A stretch of 64,000 nt of DNA from Advenella mimigardefordensis DPN7 (GTDB lineage: Bacteria > Pseudomonadota > Gammaproteobacteria > Burkholderiales > Burkholderiaceae_B): the NCBI RefSeq assembly GCF_000521505.1, contig NZ_CP003915.1, positions 4,154,001 to 4,218,000 of the forward strand, given 5' to 3'. The position numbers and the translations under genes were made by a program. Below are positions 35,610-44,679 of the stretch, piece after piece. Below the pieces are notes generated by a model. The model saw only the letters and a program-made list of their open reading frames with translations. It was not told the origin of the DNA and made no database searches. How positions within the stretch are numbered: the first letter of the stretch is position 1; the number at the start of each line of letters is the position of its first letter.

Positions 35610-36757
35610 ATGAAAATACTCTATACCAACTTTCACACCAGCCCCGGCATCGGGGGTCATACTTCTTATATAAGCCGGCTGATCACCGGACTGAATCCGG
35701 ATCATGATATTGCCGTTGCCGTTCCTGCGCAAAGCGCCCTGTACCGCATTGCAAATGCAACAGAAGGAGTCCGGACATACGCCCAGGAATACCCCAGCAA
35801 GCTGCAGCAATTGCCAGCCGCGGCTGCCCACCTGCGGGATATTCTGCGCAAGGGTCATTTTGATGTCGTCCACGTTAACGGCACAGCAGACCACCGTCTG
35901 GTCATGCTTGCGATGTTGGGATTACGTCGCAAGCCCGCGATCATTTTCACCAAGCATAATGATCATGCAACAAATTCTATCGGTTCACATCTGCGCGCCC
36001 GTTTTGGCACAGATCACTGCATTGCCGTATGTGATTTTGTCGCAGATCGGCTTGCCGGCGGCCCCTATAATCGTAGCGGCGTCACCACCATTCACAATGG
36101 CATTGATACCGATTACTTCAGCATCCTCAACAGTGGCGATGTCCGCACATTGCGTCAGGCCATTCTGGGCCCAATGAGCGATTCGCGTATTCTACTGGGC
36201 AGCAACGCCGGCACCACAGAGTACAAGGGTTGGATAGATATGGTGCGTGCCCTCTCGCAACTGGATCCGCGGCAAATCGATCGCCTGCATATTGCCGTGG
36301 CCGGCCCGCGCCCACCGCAAGACCTGCTGGATGAAGTGCAACAATTGAACATGAACAGACACATAAGCTTCGTGGGCGATCTGGAAGATGTCCGGCAGTT
36401 TATCGGCGCGATTGATGTGGGCTTTGTTCTATCCTATCGTGTCGAAACGATCTCATTCGCGTGCCAGAAATGATGGCCATGGGCAAACCGGTTATCGTAA
36501 CCCGTCAGGGAGGCCTTCCCGAAAATATTGATGCCGAAGCCGATGGCTGGGTTATCCCGCCTCGCGATCCGCAAACGCTGGCCACCCTGCTGGAAAAAAT
36601 CGTGCAAGGTTATTTCGATCTGCGTGAAATGGGCCGCATTGCCCGCTGTAAAAGTGAACAGCGCTTCGGCCAGGAAAAATTCGTCAGCGCGACCGAGAAC
36701 GTGTATCGCAAGGCGCTGCAAAACCACGTACGCCCTCAGGCGGCGACGATCGGCTAG
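35610..36757 (+). pseudogene. Group 1 glycosyltransferase gene split by a frameshift
   Basis: The first frame (35610-36473) encodes a GT-B glycosyltransferase N-terminal domain and linker (MKILYTNFHTSPGIGGHTSY; then TIHNGIDTDYF and VGDLEDVRQFIGAIDVGFVLS). It ends in TGA just after SFACQK. The conserved continuation PEMMAMGKPVIVTRQGGLPE is read in another frame from about 36461 to 36757. One missing base at about 36463-36466 explains the break, because restoring it joins the E-x7-E-type donor-binding motif to the N-terminal half. It could be a true pseudogene or a sequencing error. The 3' end overlaps the convergent nuclease gene by 74 bp. Confidence 0.85.
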
Positions 36758-37238
36758 TCCGTTTCATACGGCGCCATTGCCATGGCGGGATTGGCTTCTT
36801 ATCTGCCCATAAACCGCGACGCGAGTCGTGCGCCTGGGCTTCCGCCCGGCAGTAGGCAATATCCGTGACATAGTGGCGATAGGCCCATGCGTACCCATCG
36901 GCCACCATCTGCAGATTAATATTTTTTCGGTTCAGATAAACGGTGCCCAATACCCGTCCATAGCGGTCAAGCTCGCCGGCCTGCACCGTTACTGTCCGGC
37001 GATAGACTGCATCAGACAAGGCCTTTTTGGCAACCCGGCCATATGGCATACCCGATTCCGGCGCATCAATCTGGGCCAGCCGGATTTTATGCTGCTGCCG
37101 GTTATCATCCAGAATGGTGAGTGTGTCGCCGTCTGCGATCCCCACTACCCAGCCCTCAAGCAACGTCGCGGCGATCGCCGATGACAGCGGCGCGATCGCG
37201 ATGAATGCGATCACGCAGCGTAATACCACATATGTCAT
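36684..37238 (-). CDS. Exported thermonuclease (SNase) family protein
   Basis: The 184-residue protein has a signal peptide (about 1-24) and an SNase OB-fold. Calcium and catalytic motifs are visible in GIADGDTLTIL, KIRLAQIDAPESG (Arg) and GELDRYGRVLGTVYL (Glu and Arg). It would cleave DNA or RNA in the periplasm. ATG 37238 is preferred; AGGA lies 10 bp upstream, and the longer frame begins with TTG. The C-terminal tail after PPWQWRR is basic, unconserved and overlaps the broken glycosyltransferase gene. Confidence 0.85.
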   Translation of the reverse strand: MTYVVLRCVIAFIAIAPLSSAIAATLLEGWVVGIADGDTLTILDDNRQQHKIRLAQIDAPESGMPYGRVAKKALSDAVYRRTVTVQAGELDRYGRVLGTVYLNRKNINLQMVADGYAWAYRHYVTDIAYCRAEAQAHDSRRGLWADKKPIPPWQWRRMKRTSRSSPPEGVRGFAAPCDTRSRSR

Positions 37239-37269
37239 TACATCAGATCCTGGCAAACAGTTTGCTCAA

Positions 37270-38832
37270 TTACCACTGTCCGTAGAACACGCCAGCCTGC
37301 TTATACTTATGCGTCTGTTTGGCCACTTCCTCTTCGGTCACACTGGTGCGCCGTTTAAGGCTGGCAAACCAGTCCAGGAGCCGCTGCTTCATTTCCTGCC
37401 GGATCTCATCATATTGGGGGTCTTCTCCCAAATCATTGAATTCATCCGGATCGTTTTGCAGGTCAAACAACTGAGGTCTTTCGTTGCGCCAGTATACATA
37501 ACGCCACCGGTCTGTGCGTACTGACCACGCCCGGCATTCGCTTGTGGATTTATCCAAGGTTAGTCTGGCCTCGCGGTAACTGTAATCCAGCTCAGAAAAT
37601 ACGCAGTCGCGCCAGGTGACCGATTCGCCATGAACAAGCGGCTGAAGTTGTCGCCCCTCAACCCGATGGGCGGGGACAGACATATCCAGCGCCGCCAGGA
37701 TGGTAGGCACGATATCCACACTTTCCACCAGCCTTGATTCACGCTGGCCACGAGTCGCATCTGCTGATTCGGACGGATCATAGATAATCAGCGGAACCCG
37801 TTGCACGACATCGTAGAAGAGCTCTTTCTCGCCAAGCCAGTGATCGCCCAGCAGGTCGCCATGATCCGCCGTGATAATGACAAGTGTATTGTCCATCAGG
37901 CCGGCAGATTCCATATAGGCGAAAAGCCTGCCCAAATGATCATCCAGCTGTTTGATCAGACCCTGATAGGCGGGACGCACCCGCGCTACACATTCGTCAC
38001 TTGCAAAGCTAACGCTTTCTTCCTGCTGGCGATAGGCCTGTACCACCGGATGGGCATTGACTTTCTCCTGCTCATTCCGACGCACAGGCAGGCACTGTTC
38101 TGGTGAATACATGGCATGATACGGCGCTGGCGCCACGTAAGGCCAGTGCGGTTTGACGTAGCTCAAATGCATCACCCATGGCTTATCGCCGGCCGATTGC
38201 ATATACGACATTGCGCAATTGGTCATATACGCCGTTTCAGAGTGCTCCTCTTTTACCCGGGCAGGAAAATTGACATTGCGCATATACCAGCCGCTTTGCG
38301 CCTGACCCTTGTCGTCTTCTACCGCAATAACGTAGTCGGTCCACGGGTCTGTACTATCGTAGCCATGCGCTTTCAGATACGCAGGATAACCGCTTTCAGC
38401 GCCGGGTTCATGATGACCGTCATAACGATCCAGCTGCACAAAACCGCCCTGCCGCAGGAGCACGCCCAGTTCACTCTGACCATCTATTTGCAACCGATCC
38501 AGCCCTTTGTTATCTGGCATCACATGCGTCTTGCCGGCAAGCACCAGGTCTATATCACGTGCCTTCAGATACTCGCCCAGCGTTTTCTCATTAATGGACA
38601 ATGGCACCCGATTCCAGGTTGCACCGTGCGTGGACGGGTAGCGTCCGGTGTAATAGCTCATCCGCGATGGCCCGCACACGCCTGAGTTAACAAAGGCCTG
38701 CTCGAACAGAACACCACGCCGGGCAAGGTTGTCGATATGCGTTGTCTGCAGATGAGGATGCCCGTAACAACTCAGGTGATCGGCCCGCAGTTGATCGGCC
38801 ATAATGAACAATACGTTTTTTACTTTTGCCAT
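37270..38832 (-). CDS. Sulfatase / phosphonate monoester hydrolase family protein
   Basis: The 520-residue enzyme is of the alkaline phosphatase superfamily. The formylglycine motif is CGPSRMSYYTGRYP (Cys53, fitting C-x-P-S-R), the N-terminal metal Asp lies in MADQLRADH, and the second metal set lies in ITADHGDLLGDHWLGEKELFYD. The overall pattern (PYHAMYSPEQ, LFDLQNDPDEFNDL) is close to phosphonate monoester hydrolases and cytoplasmic arylsulfatases. No signal peptide is visible, so it acts in the cytoplasm after uptake. It follows a Bug receptor gene by 27 bp, suggesting the receptor brings in the sulfate or phosphonate ester. Maturation needs a formylglycine-generating enzyme not present here. 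Confidence 0.88.
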   Translation of the reverse strand: MAKVKNVLFIMADQLRADHLSCYGHPHLQTTHIDNLARRGVLFEQAFVNSGVCGPSRMSYYTGRYPSTHGATWNRVPLSINEKTLGEYLKARDIDLVLAGKTHVMPDNKGLDRLQIDGQSELGVLLRQGGFVQLDRYDGHHEPGAESGYPAYLKAHGYDSTDPWTDYVIAVEDDKGQAQSGWYMRNVNFPARVKEEHSETAYMTNCAMSYMQSAGDKPWVMHLSYVKPHWPYVAPAPYHAMYSPEQCLPVRRNEQEKVNAHPVVQAYRQQEESVSFASDECVARVRPAYQGLIKQLDDHLGRLFAYMESAGLMDNTLVIITADHGDLLGDHWLGEKELFYDVVQRVPLIIYDPSESADATRGQRESRLVESVDIVPTILAALDMSVPAHRVEGRQLQPLVHGESVTWRDCVFSELDYSYREARLTLDKSTSECRAWSVRTDRWRYVYWRNERPQLFDLQNDPDEFNDLGEDPQYDEIRQEMKQRLLDWFASLKRRTSVTEEEVAKQTHKYKQAGVFYGQW

Positions 38833-38835
38833 TGC

Positions 38836-38871
38836 TTGTTTACTTACTTGCTTGCTTAATTATTTATTTAC
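38836..38871. repeat. Degenerate tetranucleotide repeat (nine TTRN units) at the Bug-sulfatase junction
   Basis: On the plus strand the run reads TTGT-TTAC-TTAC-TTGC-TTGC, then TTAA-TTAT-TTAT-TTAC. It spans the stop codon of the Bug gene and ends 3 bp before the sulfatase ATG, taking the place of a normal Shine-Dalgarno. Slippage could alter spacing or read-through, but the repeat is imperfect. Confidence 0.6.
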
Positions 38872-39834
38872 CTTGAAGCCGGACGCACGCACAACCGGCT
38901 CCCACTGCTGCCTGAATGCATCAATGGCCTTGCGTGTTTGCGCGGCATTGGCCTGCACCGGGACGAGATTGACTGAGCGAATTTCATTCTGAACGGTTGC
39001 ATCGCCCATGGCTTTGCTGATCGCATCGCCCAGATAGGTTACGACGTCATCGTCCATAGAAGCCGGCGCAAAGACAGCGTTCCAGCCTGTCGCCCGGATA
39101 TCGATGCCAGCCTCATGAAAAGGCGGGACATCGGGCAGACCTGCATCCCGCTGGTCGCTGGATACACCCAGCACTTTCACCTTGCCGCTTTTAGCCATGG
39201 GAAGGAACGTATCCAGCGTATCAATGGCAACGGGAATATTGCCGCCCGCCAGGTCCGTCAGCAATTGCGATGACCCTTTATAGCCAACAATTTCCGGCTT
39301 CAGCCCTAATTTATCGGCCAGCATGAGACCAAAAAAATGCGGCAGACTGCCCGTTGCCGGCACGCCGATATTGAGCTGCTTCGGATTGGCTTTGGCCCAT
39401 TCTACAAATTGCTCAACGGACTCGACCTTGCTCGACGCCGGCACGCCCAGTGCAAAACTATAATCGGTCACAAGCGCAACCGGTTTAAAGTCTGTTTGTG
39501 GATTGTAATTAAGATCAGAAAAAACGATAGGCGCAATCACCGTTACTGCCGGGTTGCCCAGCATCAGCACGTTCCTGCCTTTCTTTGTGTTTTTCAGATC
39601 AGCGGCAGCAATCCGGCCACCACCACCCGGTTTATTTTCGACGATAACCGGCACCCCGATTTCCCTGGACAGCGCCTTGGCCACAATCCGCGCGGCATTA
39701 TCGCTTGCGCCGCCCGGCACGTAGCCGACTGTCAGGGTGACCGGTTCGGTAAATTTTGAAGGTTGCGCCCATGCGGTCAGCGCTGCCGGCAGCAGCCCCA
39801 CAGCCAGCAACCACGGTTTGAAAGGTACTTGCAT
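38860..39834 (-). CDS. Bug-family tripartite tricarboxylate transporter substrate-binding protein
   Basis: The 324-residue protein has a signal peptide (1-23, ending AWA) and the Bug pattern: KFTEPVTLTVGYVPGGASDN, IVENKPGGGGRIAAADL and a C-terminal QWEPVVRASGF. It binds a small anion in the periplasm. A GGGAGACTTAG site precedes the ATG. It is the first gene of a two-gene unit with the sulfatase, so its ligand may be a sulfate or phosphonate ester; no TctAB partner lies nearby. Confidence 0.9.
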   Translation of the reverse strand: MQVPFKPWLLAVGLLPAALTAWAQPSKFTEPVTLTVGYVPGGASDNAARIVAKALSREIGVPVIVENKPGGGGRIAAADLKNTKKGRNVLMLGNPAVTVIAPIVFSDLNYNPQTDFKPVALVTDYSFALGVPASSKVESVEQFVEWAKANPKQLNIGVPATGSLPHFFGLMLADKLGLKPEIVGYKGSSQLLTDLAGGNIPVAIDTLDTFLPMAKSGKVKVLGVSSDQRDAGLPDVPPFHEAGIDIRATGWNAVFAPASMDDDVVTYLGDAISKAMGDATVQNEIRSVNLVPVQANAAQTRKAIDAFRQQWEPVVRASGFKVNK

Positions 39835-40134
39835 CTAAGTCTCCCGATTGTCATGATGGCCATGTTGCGCCAGCAACGACAGGGGCGCAGCAGCAAGGCA
39901 TGGATAAGGACGTTATTCTAGCGGAAATGACGTACCCGTTGATGAGTAGCGGCTTAAGACTGTGGTCACTCAATCGTCATCTGCCGGCAATGCGGTACCA
40001 AGATCGGCCTCAATATCACCGACCAGAAATTGCTGGTACTGAACGAAGGTGGCAGGCATGGCACCTCCGAGCAAAACGTGAGTTTAACAGATAGCAATGC
40101 CATTGCATTTTATGCTCATGCAAATTGCGCCCCC

Positions 40135-40599
40135 CTAGTGCAGCGCCGGCCCGGGCATCCGCCTTAACGGTTGTTCCCCCGCCGACAGGTGAAGTACATC
40201 GCGCAGGTCGTTGCGCTGATCCATCAAGTCGTTCAGGGTATATTTGTCCAGCACGGCCAGAAATGCCCGGGTGGCTTCGCGAAAAACAGGCGGCAGTTTG
40301 CACGGACCCTCGATGGCACAGGACGAACAATCGACCAGATCCATGTCACCTTCCGTATGACGCACCAACTGACCAATGACGATTTGCTCCGCCGGCATGC
40401 CCAGCCTGATACCACCGTTGCGGCCGCGCAGCGTTTCAATATAGCCAAGCTGACCCAGATGCTGCACCACCTTCATCAGGTGATTCTGGGAAATATCGTA
40501 GGCGCGCGCAATTTCTGCGATAGAGGAAAGCCCATCGTCGCGCGCACCCAGGAAAATCAGTACCCGCAGGGCGTAATCAGAGTATTGGGTTAGTCTCAT
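40135..40599 (-). CDS. nsrR: Rrf2-family nitric oxide-sensing repressor NsrR
   Basis: The 154-residue protein has the Rrf2 winged HTH (about 1-60; MRLTQYSDYALRVLIFLG, then ISQNHLMKVVQHLG) and the three cysteines that hold an NO-sensitive iron-sulfur cluster (Cys91, Cys94, Cys100 in CSSCAIEGPC). It represses NO-detoxification genes until NO destroys the cluster. It is divergent from hmp, with two NsrR boxes between, the standard autoregulated pair. ATG 40599 gives the family N terminus. Confidence 0.95.
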   Translation of the reverse strand: MRLTQYSDYALRVLIFLGARDDGLSSIAEIARAYDISQNHLMKVVQHLGQLGYIETLRGRNGGIRLGMPAEQIVIGQLVRHTEGDMDLVDCSSCAIEGPCKLPPVFREATRAFLAVLDKYTLNDLMDQRNDLRDVLHLSAGEQPLRRMPGPALH

Positions 40600-40645
40600 A
40601 TCGTTCTCGGTATGCACCTTCACGGGTGTAATAATTCTTCAATTT

Positions 40646-40668
40646 AATATTCATTTTACTTGCATATT
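40646..40668. promoter_or_regulatory. NsrR box, nsrR-proximal
   Basis: Compared with the 11-1-11 NsrR consensus (AANATGCATTT-N-AAATGCATNTT), this 23-bp site differs at three fixed positions. It lies 47 bp upstream of nsrR and probably mediates autoregulation. Confidence 0.6.
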
Positions 40669-40683
40669 ATCATTTTCTGCAAT

Positions 40684-40706
40684 AAGATGTATTTTAAATG
40701 AATGTT
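40684..40706. promoter_or_regulatory. NsrR box, hmp-proximal
   Basis: The site begins AAGATGTATTT and matches the 23-bp NsrR consensus except at two fixed positions. It lies in the hmp promoter region, 38 bp (centre to centre) from the other box, so repressor binding would block hmp transcription. Confidence 0.75.
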
Positions 40707-40883
40707 ATAAGCGAAGCGCAGATGCTCTGCAACTGGGCCTAACACGTTTGAAATTGCCACATTTGCCATTTCACAAGCGCCATCGCCCTTGCCTCTTTTT
40801 CATAGACCACGCTCGGTGCAGCTTGCCTGCCAGGCGTTGTCATGCCCAACTCATTGTCGCAACCAACTACAGGAGCTCTTCAC

Positions 40884-42107
40884 ATGTCTCAACCCGTCGT
40901 TACTGCCCTGACTCCCGAAATAATCCATACCATACAGGCAACCGTCCCTGCCCTGCAGACCCATGGCGCGGCCATTACCTCGAAAATGTATGATCGGCTG
41001 TTCCAGGATGAACATATCCGTAACCTGTTCAATCACGCCAATCAGGCCAATGGCCAGCAGATCCATGCGCTGGCTGGCGCGATCCTGGCGTATGCGCAAA
41101 ATATCGACAATCTGGGCATATTACTGCCGGCAGTAGAACGAATCGCCCAGAAACATGTGGGGTTTCACATCCTGCCTGAACACTATCCGTATGTTGCCAC
41201 CGCGCTGCTGGGTGCGATCAAGGATGTACTGGGCGATGCAGCAACCGATGACATTCTTCATGCCTGGGGCCAGGCCTATTGGTTCCTGGCGGGCATTTTG
41301 CAAAACCGGGAAAGCGCCCTGCGCGACGCTATCGAGCAGGCACCCGGCGGCTGGACCGGCTGGCGCCAATTTGTGGTTAGCGAAAAAATTCGTGAAAGCA
41401 GCATCATTACATCCATCATTTTGCGCCCAGCGGATGGCGGGAAGGTGATTCGCCATAAGCCAGGCCAATACATCACATTCCGCTTCAACGCACCTGAACA
41501 GGCCGGTATCAAACGCAACTATTCTATTTCTTGTGCCCCCAATGGCGAGTACTATCGTATCTCGGTCAAACGCGAAGAAGACAGCCAGGGAGGTTCGCGC
41601 TTCATGCATGATCATGTTCAGGTTGGCACCACACTTGAAATAACTCCGCCGGCAGGTGATTTTTATCTGCCCGACAGCCCCGAAAGACCGGTGGTCCTGC
41701 TCTCTGGCGGTGTAGGCCTGACACCTATGGTCAGCATGCTTGAAACCATCTACCAGCAACACCCGCAATTACCTGTGCATTACGTGCACAGCACCATGAG
41801 CAGCCAGACCCATGCCATGGGCCAGCATGTGCAGACACTGGCGCAAAAACGGGCCCATACAAAGGTATCAACCTTTTATAGTGAGCCGGTCGCAGCCGAC
41901 CAGCCCGGCCAGAACCACGACGTATCCGGCATGATTTCACTCGACTGGCTAACCAGCAACACACCGGTGCAGGATGCCGACTATTACATTTGTGGACCCC
42001 GGGAGTTCATGCGGGTGTTTGTTAACGGGCTGGCCGCCAATGGCGTACCTGCAGAGCGGATTCATTATGAATTCTTCGGCCCGACCGACGAACTGCTGGC
42101 TGCCTGA
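40884..42107 (+). CDS. hmp: Flavohaemoprotein, nitric oxide dioxygenase
   Basis: The 407-residue protein converts NO and O2 to nitrate. The N-terminal globin domain (1-140) carries the proximal histidine in IAQKHVGFHILPEHYP (His91). The reductase part has the FAD motif KRNYSIS near 212 and NAD-binding LLSGGVGLTPMVSML near 275, ending YYICGPREFM and HYEFFGP. AGGAGCTC precedes ATG 40884; an in-frame ATG at 40842 adds an unlikely extension. NsrR boxes lie upstream. Confidence 0.96.
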   Translation: MSQPVVTALTPEIIHTIQATVPALQTHGAAITSKMYDRLFQDEHIRNLFNHANQANGQQIHALAGAILAYAQNIDNLGILLPAVERIAQKHVGFHILPEHYPYVATALLGAIKDVLGDAATDDILHAWGQAYWFLAGILQNRESALRDAIEQAPGGWTGWRQFVVSEKIRESSIITSIILRPADGGKVIRHKPGQYITFRFNAPEQAGIKRNYSISCAPNGEYYRISVKREEDSQGGSRFMHDHVQVGTTLEITPPAGDFYLPDSPERPVVLLSGGVGLTPMVSMLETIYQQHPQLPVHYVHSTMSSQTHAMGQHVQTLAQKRAHTKVSTFYSEPVAADQPGQNHDVSGMISLDWLTSNTPVQDADYYICGPREFMRVFVNGLAANGVPAERIHYEFFGPTDELLAA

Positions 42108-42313
42108 CATCGTTTTTGCACGGACAGATTCGCGTGGCCCACGCATGCCGCAACAGTAGTCCGGCCGCAACCTCAGTCTCGGATCTGGCGTTATGGCAGG
42201 CCCGCCACCCCTGCCTGCTGTATATCTCAGCGACTTGTGCGACCCGCGATATAATCAGATAACTTCATCAACAGGCCGGAGTACAGTATGCCCCGGCAGC
42301 GCATCCGGGTTAT

Positions 42314-42934
42314 ATGATTATTCTGTCCGTACTGTACATCATCGCTATTGTCGCCGAATCCATGACGGCGGCACTGGCTGCCGGTCGTCGCAATATGGAC
42401 TGGGTCGGCGTCTGCCTGCTGGGCTGCGTTACCGCACTGGGCGGCGGATCAGTACGGGATATTGTGCTGGACCATCATCCCTTAAGCTGGGTCGCCCATC
42501 CGCATTACCTCATCATCACATCTGTGGCTGCGCTGGCAACCATTGCATTGGCGCGCATTATGCACCGCCTGTACCACTTCTTCCTGTTACTGGATGCCAT
42601 CGGCCTGGTTGTCTTTACGATCATCGGCTGCAATGTCGCACTGGCGCTGGAGCTGCCTTTGACGGTGGTCATCATCTCGGGCATGCTCACCGGCTGCGTG
42701 GGTGGTGTCCTGCGCGATATCCTGTGCAACGATATTCCGCTCCTGTTTCGCAGTGAGCTATACGCAAGTGTGTCTATCGTGACCGGCCTGCTCTATGTCG
42801 CCGGCCTGCGTCTTAATATTAATCATGAGCTGGTCATGGCCATTGCGCTGCTCGCGGGCCTGACCTTACGTATGCTGGCTCTGCGGTTTAAGTGGAATAT
42901 GCCCACGTTCATCTACAACCGCGATGGACACTGA
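42314..42934 (+). CDS. TRIC-family (UPF0126) membrane channel protein
   Basis: The 206-residue protein has seven predicted transmembrane helices and the twin signatures of the UPF0126/prokaryotic TRIC family: LGGGSVRDIVL (near 45) and the repeat VGGVLRDILCNDIP (near 130), which come from the internal duplication of the fold. Prokaryotic TRICs form homotrimeric monovalent cation channels. The gene stands alone between hmp and an amino acid permease, and its start lacks a strong ribosome site. Confidence 0.9.
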   Translation: MIILSVLYIIAIVAESMTAALAAGRRNMDWVGVCLLGCVTALGGGSVRDIVLDHHPLSWVAHPHYLIITSVAALATIALARIMHRLYHFFLLLDAIGLVVFTIIGCNVALALELPLTVVIISGMLTGCVGGVLRDILCNDIPLLFRSELYASVSIVTGLLYVAGLRLNINHELVMAIALLAGLTLRMLALRFKWNMPTFIYNRDGH

Positions 42935-43173
42935 CCGTTGCGGTGCACGACACCGTATTCGATAAACAGCCCACGCCCCGACCGCCGATCAGTCCGGGTG
43001 GCTGGCAGATAACCTGCCCCTTTTTTCTCCCTAGGAAATACCCTAACCCGCACTGGTATTGCCCCTGCGTGGACCCATCGATTACGGTCAACTGGCTCTG
43101 TATGTACAGCGGTATTAACGGTACATTCGTCTCCCAAAAGCAAAAACAATAAGCGATATACAGGAGACAATTG

Positions 43174-44592
43174 ATGAATATTGATAGTAAAAACCAGTTG
43201 CAACACTCGTTAAAGCCGCGGCATATGTCAATGATCGCACTCGGCGGCGTGATTGGCGCAGGGCTTTTTGTCGGCAGTTCGGTCGTTGTAAAAAATGCCG
43301 GCCCGGCGGCGCTTATTTCCTTTCTGATTACCGGCATCCTGATCATTCTGGTCATGCGTATGCTGGGCGAAATGGCATCCTCGCTGCCGGTTGTCGGGTC
43401 GTTCTACGAATACGCCCGCAGTGCTTTTCGTGAACAGCCTGGCAAGGCTGAATTTGCCGGCTTCATGACCGGCTGGATGTACTGGTATTTCTGGGTCATT
43501 GTCGTCGCCATCGAAGCCATCGCGGGCGCCAAACTTATCCAATTCTGGCTGCCCAATATTCCTTCCTGGGAAATCAGTCTCACGCTGATGGCGGTCCTTA
43601 CCATCACCAATCTGTTCTCGGTCAAATCCTACGGAGAATTTGAATTCTGGTTCTCCTCTATCAAGGTCGCCGCCATTGTCGTGTTTCTGTTTCTTAGCGG
43701 AGTGTACCTGCTGGGCATGTGGCCCAACCATCAGGCGGCAGGTCTGGGCGAAATGCTCAATCACGGCGGCTTTATGCCCAATGGCTGGGGGCCCGTGCTG
43801 TCCGGTGCCGTCGCCGCGACAGGCTTTTACTTCGGCGCCGAGATTGTCACCATTGCTGCCGCAGAAACCGCCGACCCGGCCAAATCCGTGGCCAGGGCAA
43901 CCAATTCGGTCATCAGCCGGGTGCTGTTCTTCTACGTTGGTTCGATATTTTTCGTTGTCTGCCTGGTACCCTGGAATTCAGAGGCCATTTCCACCCCTTA
44001 TGTCAGCGCATTGCAGGTCATGCAGATCCCCTATGCGCCGCACATTATGAATGCGGTCATCCTGGTGGCAGTGCTTTCATGCCTGAATTCAGGTCTATAT
44101 GCCGCTTCTCGTATGATCTTCGCGCTCACACGCAATGGCGATGCGCCACAGGCACTGGCCAGCGTATCAGAAAACGGCGTGCCCATTCGAGCCATTATTT
44201 TTTCCACGCTGTTCGGCTACGCCGCCATCGTCGTGTCGTACTACTCGCCTGACGGCATCTTCCCGTTTCTGGTGGAGTCTTACGGCACGGTGGCGCTGGT
44301 GGTCTATATTCTGATTGCCATCTCGCACATCCGGTTGCGCCGCAGAATGGAACAGAACTGCCCCGAAAGAATCCGGGTTCGCATGTGGTGCTTCCCTTAT
44401 CTGAGCTATCTGGCCATTGCGGGTATGCTCAGCATCCTGGGCGCCATGGCCTTTTTACCTGAGCAGAAAAAGGCGTTCTGGTTCGGGCTGATCAGCCTGA
44501 TCATTTGCGCACTTGGTTTTCTGCTATCCAGATTCTGGCGCAAACAAAAGACATTTGAACCCGTCGTCACCCGCCGGGTACTGGAACGCTAA
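43174..44592 (+). CDS. Amino acid permease, GabP-like (APC superfamily)
   Basis: The 472-residue protein has twelve transmembrane helices. The first membrane segment carries the APC substrate-binding signature IALGGVIGAGLFVGSS, and the GabP-like MLGEMASSLPVVGSFYEYAR follows. It is a proton-coupled importer of gamma-aminobutyrate or a related amino acid. ATG 43174 is preferred, with AGGAG seven bases upstream; a TTG one codon earlier is also open. No gabT or gabD is adjacent, so the substrate is inferred only from resemblance. Confidence 0.9.
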   Translation: MNIDSKNQLQHSLKPRHMSMIALGGVIGAGLFVGSSVVVKNAGPAALISFLITGILIILVMRMLGEMASSLPVVGSFYEYARSAFREQPGKAEFAGFMTGWMYWYFWVIVVAIEAIAGAKLIQFWLPNIPSWEISLTLMAVLTITNLFSVKSYGEFEFWFSSIKVAAIVVFLFLSGVYLLGMWPNHQAAGLGEMLNHGGFMPNGWGPVLSGAVAATGFYFGAEIVTIAAAETADPAKSVARATNSVISRVLFFYVGSIFFVVCLVPWNSEAISTPYVSALQVMQIPYAPHIMNAVILVAVLSCLNSGLYAASRMIFALTRNGDAPQALASVSENGVPIRAIIFSTLFGYAAIVVSYYSPDGIFPFLVESYGTVALVVYILIAISHIRLRRRMEQNCPERIRVRMWCFPYLSYLAIAGMLSILGAMAFLPEQKKAFWFGLISLIICALGFLLSRFWRKQKTFEPVVTRRVLER

Positions 44593-44679
44593 TGCATACC
44601 GGGATCATGCACGGGGCCGCTACCAGGTGATGCCTTGCTTGATCCCAGGTCTCTTCTGAACCGCGGTCTTTACTTTTAC

